Shown piece by piece: positions 57,098-64,000 of a DNA stretch of 64,000 nt. The notes below the pieces were generated by a model that was not told the origin of the DNA, made no database searches, and worked only from the letters and a program-made list of their open reading frames with translations. Position numbers and translations under genes: made by a program. The stretch comes from Mesorhizobium koreense (lineage in GTDB: Bacteria; Pseudomonadota; Alphaproteobacteria; Rhizobiales; Rhizobiaceae): contig NZ_CP134228.1 in assembly GCF_031656215.1 (NCBI RefSeq), forward strand, positions 1,941,001 through 2,005,000. The letters run 5' to 3'. Each line of letters starts with the position of its first letter. Position 1 is the stretch's first letter.

Positions 57098-57425
57098 GGC
57101 TCACCATTATGCGAAAAAAGTACTTGCATCAAATGTTCTATTGTTAGAATGTTTAGGATGTTAAGGTAAAACCGGCGTATGGGCAATCGCAAATGCGCCT
57201 CCGGGAATCTGGACGAAGCCACGGCATGGCCGAGGAGTCAGGCGTAGGACAGGGAATTTTTCTGCCGCGGCAGGCGGTGGGCAACAAGAAATATCGATAA
57301 CGGCCTCAAGAACAAAATCCTGTCGATCGTCGCCACGCCCTCGATCGTCTTAGGATTCATCGGCCGCCGTGGGACCACGAGCAGGCGATCGCCGAGCCGC
57401 TCTCGTCACAAAGGGAGGAAATGAA
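57098..57425. promoter_or_regulatory. divergent control region with candidate GntR operator
   Basis: In this 328-base gap TTCTATTGTTAGAA at 57136-57149 is an inverted repeat (TTCTA/TAGAA, 4-base spacer) 39 bases from the GntR start. ATGTT also recurs around it at about 57133, 57149 and 57158. No gene is present. Confidence 0.45.
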
Positions 57426-58856
57426 ATGAACGAACACGACAATGGCAGGAACACCCGTGGGGCGGGTATCCACAGGAGGACCCTGCTCAAAACGACCGCC
57501 GCGGGAATTGCGGCATTGGCTATGCCGGCTGTCCTCACGCGGCCGGTCAGGGCCGCGGCCGACGTACCGGACATGTCGTCGGTGAAGGATGCCAAGATCG
57601 ATTGGAAGCAGGCGAAGGGTTCGTCGATCACGATCGGCGTCACGCCGGCCGGCTATTTCGACAATCTCGGCGCTCTATTGCCCCAGTTCCAGGAATTGAC
57701 CGGCATCAACGTCCGACTGGAAAAGACACCCCCGGGTGAGATCAGGCAGAAGGCTGTGCTTGACCTCTCCAGCAAGACCGGAACATGGGCAAGCCATGCA
57801 GCCGACCCGATGTATTACCCGCTTTACGCCAGAAACAACTGGATCGACCCGCTCGACACCTATCTTGGCGATTCCAAACTTACCGATCCTGAATGGTTCG
57901 CCTTCGACGACATTGTGAAGAGCTGGACCGGGGCAACCTCGGTGGACGGCAAGCCCTACGGCATTCCTTACGACGGCGAGACCACGCTTCAGATCTATCG
58001 GACGGATGTCTATGAAAAACTCGGCCTGAAGCCCGCCGACACGCTGGAAGAATATGTCAGCAACGCCGCCAAGGTGAACGATCCATCGAACCGGCTTTGG
58101 GGCTGCGCCCTGCGCGGCTTCAAAGGCGCAGGCCAGAACATGTACATCTATCCTTCCCTCTTCGAGGAGTTCGGCGGCAAGTGGTTCAATGCCGAGAACC
58201 AGATCATCGTCAACGGCAAGGAAGCGCTTGATGCTCTCGAGTGGTATATCGACCTCTTGACCAAATACGCGCCGAAGGGCGTCGAGAACTGGAACTGGCC
58301 CGACATCGCGGACGCCTTCAGCCAGGGAACGGTCGGCTCTTATATCGATGCCAACACGTCGGCCGCCGTCGTCGCAAACCCGGAGAAATCCAAGGTGGTC
58401 GGCAAGATCGGCTTCGCGCGCTGGCCGAAGGGGCCATCAGGCCGCAGGGTGGCGTCGATCTGGAATTGGAGCTTCCCGATCAACGGTGCGCTGTCGAAGG
58501 AGGACAAGGCGGCGACCTGGCTGTTCATCCAGTGGGCCGCGTCGAAGGAGGTGCAGGCCGCGACGTCCTATGACTTCCCCGGCGCCTACAAGCGTCTCGG
58601 CGTCAACCGCACCTCGGTCCTGAACAGCGACGCATTCAAGAAGCTGGCGAACGGCATTGGCGACACATTCATCGACGCCACGACCGCGTCGCTGGAAAAA
58701 GACACCCATGTCGATTGGCGACCGCGCGTGCCGCAATGGGCCGCGATCGGCGAAATCATGGCAACGGCAATCCAGGCAAGCCTGGTCGGCCAGGCAAAGC
58801 CCAAGGAAGCGCTCGACAAGGCGCAGGAGAAAATCGCCGGCATCATGAAGGGCTGA
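57426..58856 (+). CDS. sugar-type ABC transporter substrate-binding protein with twin-arginine leader
   Basis: 476 residues from the ATG at 57426, behind GGGAGGAAA. The leader HRRTLLKTTAAGIAALAMPA suggests Tat export. The receptor has the family-1 layout: SITIGVTPAGYFDNLGALLP, FQELTGINVRLEKTPPGE, PYGIPYDGETTLQIYRTDVY and WSFPINGALSKEDKAATWLF. It starts an operon with two permeases, an ATPase and a sulfatase. A sulfated mono- or oligosaccharide is a plausible ligand, inferred only from the sulfatase. Confidence 0.86.
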   Translation: MNEHDNGRNTRGAGIHRRTLLKTTAAGIAALAMPAVLTRPVRAAADVPDMSSVKDAKIDWKQAKGSSITIGVTPAGYFDNLGALLPQFQELTGINVRLEKTPPGEIRQKAVLDLSSKTGTWASHAADPMYYPLYARNNWIDPLDTYLGDSKLTDPEWFAFDDIVKSWTGATSVDGKPYGIPYDGETTLQIYRTDVYEKLGLKPADTLEEYVSNAAKVNDPSNRLWGCALRGFKGAGQNMYIYPSLFEEFGGKWFNAENQIIVNGKEALDALEWYIDLLTKYAPKGVENWNWPDIADAFSQGTVGSYIDANTSAAVVANPEKSKVVGKIGFARWPKGPSGRRVASIWNWSFPINGALSKEDKAATWLFIQWAASKEVQAATSYDFPGAYKRLGVNRTSVLNSDAFKKLANGIGDTFIDATTASLEKDTHVDWRPRVPQWAAIGEIMATAIQASLVGQAKPKEALDKAQEKIAGIMKG

Positions 58857-58860
58857 CTGC

Positions 58861-59829
58861 ATGGGAGTTGGAACGCTTCCCAGGCGAGAAGGCGCTAGGA
58901 TTGAAGGCGCAACAGGCAGCGCGAGCGCGGTCGCGGGGAGGCATAGCAGAACGCCATTCCAGAAGGAGGAAATTTTCGCGGCCTTCCTCGCCGGGCCGGC
59001 GCTCCTCGTCCTTGTCGTGACGACGACCTTCCCGCTTGTCTATCTGATCTGGAATTCCTTCCAGAACATCAATCTCGCGATGCCATTCATGAACGGCTTC
59101 GCGGGGCTGGACAACTACACTCAGATGATAGCTGATGGCAATTTCTGGCATTCGCTGGAATTGACCGCGATCTACGCGATCAGCTCGGTCCTGCTGCAGG
59201 TGGTGATCGGCCTCGGGCTGGCGTTGCTCGTCATGCAGATCCCACGGGGACAGGGTGTCTTTCGCATCGTCGCCATCCTGCCGATCGTGCTGGCGCCTGT
59301 CGTGGTCGGCCTGTTCTGGCGAACGCTGATGCTGGCGCCCAATTTCGGCATCGTCGACTTCGCGGTGAAGGCCCTTGGTTTCGGGGCGGTGAACTGGCTC
59401 GGCGCGCCGGCGCCGGCACTGATCTCGGTGATCATGATCCACACCTGGCAATGGACACCCTTTGCGTTCCTGGTCTTTCTCGCCAGCCTCGCATCGCTGC
59501 CGCCGGACGTGTACGAGGCAGCGCGCATCGACCGCGCGGGACCTGTCCAGCGGTTCATCCACATCACCCTGCCGCTGATCCGTCCGGCGCTGGTGATCGT
59601 TGTCATCATGCGCTCGATGATCGCGCTCTCTGCTTTCGCGGCGATCTTCGCCGCCACTCGCGGTGGCCCGGGTACGGCGACGGAAATCCTGAACCTCTAT
59701 GCCTACAGGACATCTTTCGTGGAACTGAACTTCGGCTACGGCTCAGCGCTCGCCGTGGCGCTCCTCGTCATCACGCTCGCCGTATCCGGCGTGCTGTTCG
59801 CGTTACGCACCGCGCGGGTGAGCCAATGA
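58861..59829 (+). CDS. sugar-type ABC transporter permease (MalF type)
   Basis: 322 residues, start ATG only 4 bases after the receptor stop. A roughly 35-residue hydrophilic N-terminus precedes the first membrane segment (FAAFLAGPALLVLVVTTTF). The EAA loop is EAARIDRAGPVQRFIHITL, and the TRGGPGTATEILNLYAYRTS block is usual for this subunit. Overlaps the next permease by ATGA. Confidence 0.88.
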   Translation: MGVGTLPRREGARIEGATGSASAVAGRHSRTPFQKEEIFAAFLAGPALLVLVVTTTFPLVYLIWNSFQNINLAMPFMNGFAGLDNYTQMIADGNFWHSLELTAIYAISSVLLQVVIGLGLALLVMQIPRGQGVFRIVAILPIVLAPVVVGLFWRTLMLAPNFGIVDFAVKALGFGAVNWLGAPAPALISVIMIHTWQWTPFAFLVFLASLASLPPDVYEAARIDRAGPVQRFIHITLPLIRPALVIVVIMRSMIALSAFAAIFAATRGGPGTATEILNLYAYRTSFVELNFGYGSALAVALLVITLAVSGVLFALRTARVSQ

Positions 59830-60686
59830 CAGCGATAAATCCGCATAAGGCGGCGAGGCTACGCCGCAACGTCTTGCTTTATGTCGCCGCCGCATTGCTT
59901 CTGCTGATCTGGGTCGTGCCGATCCTGTGGGCAGTCATCGTCTCGCTGAAATCGGAAAGCGAGGTCCTCGCCTATCCGCCGCAACTCATCTTCCAGCCGA
60001 CGATGGCGAACTATCGCGATGCCGTGTCAGGCGGCTTCTCGATCCTGCCGAGTTTCTTCACCAGCTTCATCCTCTCCACCGCGACCACGATCCTTACCGT
60101 CCTCCTGGCGGTTCCGGCGGCATATGCCTTTGCGCGGCTCAGCTTGCCCGGCAAGAGGGCGCTCGGGTTCTACACGCTCGTCACCCAGATGATCCCCCCG
60201 GTCGGGCTGGTCATTCCCTACTTCCTGATCCTCAACAAGATAGGCTGGCTCGACACCTATCAGGGCCTTGTCACCGTATTCCTGACCTTCTCGCTTCCTT
60301 TCGCGATCTGGCTGATGGTCTCCTACATGGAGGACATCCCGAAGGAGATGGAGGAAGCCGCCTTCCTCGACAAGGCAAGCCGGCTGCAGACGCTATGGCA
60401 TGTCATCCTGCCGCAGGTACGCGGCGGTATCGCAGTCACAGTGATCTTCGTCTTCCTCAATGCCTGGAACGAGTTCCTGTTCTCCGTTCAACTCAGCGGC
60501 AATCATGTCCGGCCGGTGACGGTCGCCATGTACAATTTCGTGTCCGTCGAGCAGACGCTCTGGGCCAAGCTCGCCGCCGCCGCGCTGATCGCCATGCTCC
60601 CCATGATCGTCATCGGCATCGCCGCACAGAAGCAGATCGTCAAAGGGCTGACGGTCGGCGCCGTAAAGGGAGGAGGCCGGCGATGA
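59826..60686 (+). CDS. sugar-type ABC transporter permease (MalG type)
   Basis: 286 residues from the ATG at 59826 within the ATGA overlap. First membrane segment is LLYVAAALLLLIWVVPILWA; the EAA loop is EAAFLDKASRLQTLWHVIL; the C-terminus KQIVKGLTVGAVKGGGRR is typical of MalG-type subunits. It overlaps the ATPase start by ATGA at 60683. Confidence 0.9.
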   Translation: MTAINPHKAARLRRNVLLYVAAALLLLIWVVPILWAVIVSLKSESEVLAYPPQLIFQPTMANYRDAVSGGFSILPSFFTSFILSTATTILTVLLAVPAAYAFARLSLPGKRALGFYTLVTQMIPPVGLVIPYFLILNKIGWLDTYQGLVTVFLTFSLPFAIWLMVSYMEDIPKEMEEAAFLDKASRLQTLWHVILPQVRGGIAVTVIFVFLNAWNEFLFSVQLSGNHVRPVTVAMYNFVSVEQTLWAKLAAAALIAMLPMIVIGIAAQKQIVKGLTVGAVKGGGRR

Positions 60687-61780
60687 GCAGCGAGCAGGGG
60701 CGCGTATCGCTCAATGGCATTCGCAAGTCGTTCGGGAGCTTCGAGGCGCTGAAAGGGATCGACCTCGAGATCGAACCGAAGGAATTTTTCGCACTGCTCG
60801 GCCCCTCCGGTTCCGGCAAATCGACGACATTGCGCGTGATTGCCGGGCTTGAGACGCCCGACGAAGGAACGCTGACGGTAGACGGCATCGACGTCACCTA
60901 CGCTTCCCCCGGCGAGCGTAACATCGCCATGGTCTTCCAGAATTACGCGCTCTATCCCCACATGACGCTGGAGGAGAATATCGGCTTCCCGCTGAAGATG
61001 GACAAAGTGCCGAAGAGGGAAATTCCCGGCCTGGTACGCGAGGCCGCCGAACGGGTAAAGATCGGCCACCTCTTGCACCGACGGCCGGGACAGCTCTCAG
61101 GCGGCCAGCAACAGCGTTGCGCGCTTGCCCGCGCCATCGTGCGCAAGCCGCGCCTTTTCTTGCTCGATGAGCCTCTGTCGAACCTCGACGCTCAGTTACG
61201 CCTTGAAACCCGGATCGAACTGAAACGACTCCATTCGGGAATGGACGTGACGACCATCTACGTCACACACGATCAAGAGGAGGCGATGACGATCGCCGAC
61301 CGCATGGCGATCTTCCGCGATGGCGGGATCATCCAGATCGGCACCCCTGACGAGGTCTTCAACCGTCCGGACAACATGGATGTCGCGGGCTCCATCGGCA
61401 GCCCGCCGATGAGCCTGTTGCCGGCTGGCATCGACGCCGGCGCCATCACGATCGCGGGCCATCGCGTCGCCCTTGCCGGAATGCACGACACGCCTTCGCC
61501 CGATATCGTCATCGGTATTCGGCCAAGCCATGTCCGTCTCGCCGCAGACGGCTTGCCGGCACGTCTGCTGCTTTCCGAAAATCTCGGCGAGAGCATGCTG
61601 CTGAACGTCGACGTCCAGGGACAGATCGTCAAGGTCCGGCTCCCCGAGGTTCGCCGTCTGGCAACCGGCGAAACCGTCCACCTCGTCTTCGATCCGGCCC
61701 ACATCCACCTTTTCGACCCGAAATCGCGCCAGCGCATCGATACAGTCACGGCGGCGCATCAGACCCAGAGGCTCCCATGA
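60683..61780 (+). CDS. sugar-type ABC transporter ATP-binding protein (UgpC/MalK type)
   Basis: 365 residues. Walker A GPSGSGKS, signature LSGGQQQR, Walker [11 protein letters not shown], switch YVTHDQEEAMTIADR, and a TOBE-type C-terminus (VIGIRPSHVRLAADGLPARL). GGAGG precedes the ATG. Its stop overlaps the sulfatase start (ATGA at 61777), so the enzyme is translated together with the importer subunits. Confidence 0.92.
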   Translation: MSSEQGRVSLNGIRKSFGSFEALKGIDLEIEPKEFFALLGPSGSGKSTTLRVIAGLETPDEGTLTVDGIDVTYASPGERNIAMVFQNYALYPHMTLEENIGFPLKMDKVPKREIPGLVREAAERVKIGHLLHRRPGQLSGGQQQRCALARAIVRKPRLFLLDEPLSNLDAQLRLETRIELKRLHSGMDVTTIYVTHDQEEAMTIADRMAIFRDGGIIQIGTPDEVFNRPDNMDVAGSIGSPPMSLLPAGIDAGAITIAGHRVALAGMHDTPSPDIVIGIRPSHVRLAADGLPARLLLSENLGESMLLNVDVQGQIVKVRLPEVRRLATGETVHLVFDPAHIHLFDPKSRQRIDTVTAAHQTQRLP

Positions 61781-63303
61781 AGACCGTCTTCCTGCTTTTC
61801 GATTCCCTCAACCGGCTGATGCTGGAACCTTACGGCAGCACGATCCTTCAGACGCCGAACTTCAAGCGGCTCGCCGAGCGCTGCGTCATCTTCGACAAGC
61901 ACTATATCGGCTCCATGCCCTGCATGCCGGCGCGCCGCGACATGCAGACTGGCCGCCACACCTTCTTGCACCGGAGTTGGGGGCCGCTCGAGCCTTTCGA
62001 TAATTCCTTCCCGGAGCTTATCAAGACGGTTGGCGGCTATTCGCACCTCATCTCCGATCACTACCATTACTGGGAGGACGGCGGGGCGACTTACCACACC
62101 CGGTACAATTCCTTCGAATTCATCCGCGGCCAGGAATCCGATCCCTGGAAGGCGCTGCTCACCTCGCCGATCGACCGTATCCGCGAGAAATATCATCCGA
62201 GCCAGAACGATCCGGGCTCCAGGCAGAATCCGTACAATTACATGATCAACCGGGAATTCATCAAAGAGGAAAAGGACTTCCCTTCCGTCCAGTGTTTCGA
62301 GGCCGGCTTCCGGTTCCTCGATATCAACCGGACGGCCGACAATTGGTTCCTGCAGATCGAAACCTTCGATCCCCATGAGCCCTTCTTCGCTCCTGACCGG
62401 TTCAAGGCAAAGTTCCCGACCGACTATCGCGGCCCGATCCTTGACTGGCCGCGCTACGAGCGCGTGACGGAGCCTCAGGACCAGATCGACGAACTGCGCG
62501 CCAACTATTTCGCGCTCCTGACCCTTTGCGACGATCTCCTTGGCCGGTTCCTCGACTATTTCGACGCGCACGACATGTGGGAGGACACTGTCCTGATCCT
62601 GACCACGGATCACGGCTTCCTGCTCGGCGAGCACGACTGGTGGGCAAAGAACCGGATGCCGCTCTATGAGGAGATTTCCCACATTCCGCTCTTCATCCAT
62701 CACCCCGACTTCGTGGGCAAAACGGGCGAGCGCCGGCAGAGCCTGACCCAGACGATCGATTTGATGCCGACGATCTGTGAACTTTTCGGCGCGAATATCC
62801 CGCCGGAGGTCGAAGGCAAGTCGCTGCTCAGGCTACTCGAACGCGACGAACCGCAGCGCGAAGCGGCGATGTTCGGCTATTGGGGCGGTGGCGTGAACAT
62901 CGTCGACGGGCGCTACACCTATTTCTGCTACCCGAAGGACATGAGCAATCAGGACCTTTATCAATACACGTTGATGCCGGCGCACATGACCAAGCTCTTC
63001 ACGGTCGAGGAATTGAAGAGCGCGAGCCTCGTTCCTCCCTTCGAATTCACCAAGGGCGTGCCGCTGCTTAGGGTCGCGCACAAATCGAAGGCCGATACCA
63101 GGACGCACAGCTATCATTTTCCGGAAAAGATGGAGGACACCAATACCGTCCTCTACGATCTCGCGACTGATCCCGGACAGACGACACCAACCGACGACCC
63201 CGCCGTCAAGCAACGACTAAAGGACGCTTTGTTCCGGTTAATGCTGGCCAACGATGCACCAAATGAGGCGATCAAGCGAATGAAAGAGTGCTTCGGCGAG
63301 TAG
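61777..63303 (+). CDS. cytosolic sulfatase (type I, formylglycine) coupled to an ABC importer
   Basis: 508 residues. The N-terminal metal site is TVFLLFDSLNRLMLEPYG, the formylglycine motif is GSMPCMPARRDMQTGRH (C-x-P-A-R at about residue 50), and the distal metal site is LILTTDHGFLLGEHDWWAKN. The ALCDDLLGRF-like segment and the EEISHIPLFIHHPD block are standard. There is no signal peptide. The ATGA overlap with the importer ATPase gene makes it part of the transporter operon, which implies that a sulfated ligand is imported intact and desulfated inside. A phosphonate or phosphate monoester hydrolase activity cannot be excluded. Confidence 0.87.
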   Translation: MKTVFLLFDSLNRLMLEPYGSTILQTPNFKRLAERCVIFDKHYIGSMPCMPARRDMQTGRHTFLHRSWGPLEPFDNSFPELIKTVGGYSHLISDHYHYWEDGGATYHTRYNSFEFIRGQESDPWKALLTSPIDRIREKYHPSQNDPGSRQNPYNYMINREFIKEEKDFPSVQCFEAGFRFLDINRTADNWFLQIETFDPHEPFFAPDRFKAKFPTDYRGPILDWPRYERVTEPQDQIDELRANYFALLTLCDDLLGRFLDYFDAHDMWEDTVLILTTDHGFLLGEHDWWAKNRMPLYEEISHIPLFIHHPDFVGKTGERRQSLTQTIDLMPTICELFGANIPPEVEGKSLLRLLERDEPQREAAMFGYWGGGVNIVDGRYTYFCYPKDMSNQDLYQYTLMPAHMTKLFTVEELKSASLVPPFEFTKGVPLLRVAHKSKADTRTHSYHFPEKMEDTNTVLYDLATDPGQTTPTDDPAVKQRLKDALFRLMLANDAPNEAIKRMKECFGE

Positions 63304-63842
63304 TCACCAGAGCCAATTCTATACCGCGTGTCAACCTCCAACATGGTCACTATCGACGTCTGGTTTCGGCAAGCGGCAAGCCGGTCTTACGACCATACGT
63401 GGGGGCGCAAAGCGGTCGTCTAGGACCCATTGCTGCAACGCAGCCCTAAAGTCTGTCGTTGAGCAAGTCCATCTTCTCTGCCAGAAGCAGACGTTCGGCA
63501 TGAACTTGTGTAGCAGCGTCACCCGCCGCGCTCTTTCACTGCCTTCGTGGAAGAAACAAGAAGGCATGGCGTAGGTCGTCTTCACCGAATTGAGAGGATC
63601 GAGACCGCTCATAGCAGGTTTGCAATTGGCCTAATTGGCCCGATATTTGAATGCCGATACAGCGCGATCTCGCGGTTGCCTGATACAGAGGCCGTGGAAA
63701 TCAAAGGTGCCACTGATGGTAGCGGGAAAGGCGTTGCAGGCCATGCCGGCGGCTTGCGGGATTCGGAGCTCACCAAAATGCCTGGCGGCCGGGCTGGCAT
63801 CCCGAGCCTTTCCCAATTGCATAACTACAACCCCGGATGTAC
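63304..63842. other. gap after the second sulfatase
   Basis: No supported gene. Minus-strand frames exist but show no family motifs and no ribosome sites. No terminator with a T-run was found directly after the operon. Confidence 0.4.
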
Positions 63843-64000
63843 CTATCCATTGAACTGGTACCAGAAATCCATGCCGGCATCGTATAACGATCCGGCCAGA
63901 AGTTTGAGCAGCCAGAAGGCATCCGCCTGGACATTTCGACTGTCCCAGTCCCAAAGCGTAACAATGCGGCAGCCGATGATAAAAAGAATGAGAAGCCACA
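63843..64000 (-). CDS. possible C-terminal fragment of a membrane-associated protein (cut by window edge)
   Basis: An open frame enters from the right edge and ends at a TAG at 63843. The 52 residues begin hydrophobic (WLLILFIIGCRIVTLWDWD) and continue LLKLLAGSLYDAGMDFWYQF. The composition looks protein-like, but no family is recognised and the start lies outside the window. It may equally be a chance frame. Confidence 0.3.
   Translation of the reverse strand, partial: WLLILFIIGCRIVTLWDWDSRNVQADAFWLLKLLAGSLYDAGMDFWYQFNG

Noticed and set aside
59927..60682. N-terminal extension of the second importer ATPase gene, read from an upstream start
   Set aside because: The extension runs through the permease gene in another frame. 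The ATG at 60683 in the ATGA overlap with GGAGG is the natural start.
63331..63612. 93-residue minus-strand frame near the right end
   Set aside because: No recognisable motif or ribosome site; composition not distinguishable from noise.
36982..64000. Direct repeat of the tRNA-Val 3' end as an att site
   Set aside because: I looked for the T-arm and acceptor sequence downstream and found no second copy in the window, so no attachment site is reported.

Overview
The window is a 64 kb piece of a high-GC alphaproteobacterial chromosome, almost certainly from Rhizobiaceae (Sinorhizobium/Ensifer, Shinella or a close relative). The evidence is the gene content and order gltD-gltB, threonine aldolase, small heat-shock gene, hydrolase, histidinol-phosphatase, a small RNA resembling mmgR/suhB, N-formylglutamate amidohydrolase, cpdR and tRNA-Val. 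This order agrees with my memory of the Sinorhizobium chromosome; no search could be run.

Layout. 1-7.2 kb: tamB (cut by the window edge) and tamA on the minus strand, a 3-methyladenine DNA glycosylase, a D-Ala-D-Ala ligase and a cupin. 7.2-13.3 kb: a five-gene dipeptide/oligopeptide ABC importer operon. 13.4-23.9 kb: an amino-sugar locus. nagA, a SIS-domain deaminase/isomerase, a GntR regulator and a GlcNAc/glucosamine kinase lie on the minus strand. They are divergent from a sugar ABC importer, an oxidoreductase, the importer ATPase and a LacI regulator. 23.9-31 kb: glutamate synthase gltB and gltD with a VapBC toxin-antitoxin module between them. 31-37 kb: conserved housekeeping genes, an Hsp20 gene with a likely RpoH promoter and ROSE-like RNA thermometer, an mmgR-like small RNA, cpdR and tRNA-Val(GAC).

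From tRNA-Val to the right end the window looks accessory. After about 1 kb of small or broken ORFs comes a catabolic cluster (38-48 kb): two aldehyde dehydrogenases, an NTF2-like protein, a class III aminotransferase, an M20 amidohydrolase, an agmatinase/guanidinobutyrase-type ureohydrolase, a divergent ThDP decarboxylase resembling AruI, and an IclR regulator. Together these could take 2-ketoarginine to 4-guanidinobutyrate, GABA and succinate. Two copies of TTCCG-N5-CGGAA sit between the divergent arms. An IS3-family transposase remnant marks a junction at 48.4 kb. Next comes a sulfatase with a Pot-type ABC importer and a divergent LysR regulator (48.6-55.1 kb). After a gene-poor 1.2 kb patch, a second sulfatase closes a translationally coupled sugar-type ABC operon under a divergent GntR regulator (56.4-63.3 kb). 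The last 0.7 kb is nearly empty.

The most interesting elements are the arginine/guanidino pathway with its paired operators, the two transporter-sulfatase modules, the toxin-antitoxin module inside the gltBD region, and the RNA regulators (ROSE-like leader, mmgR-like sRNA). No CRISPR array, rRNA, integrase or phage gene was seen.
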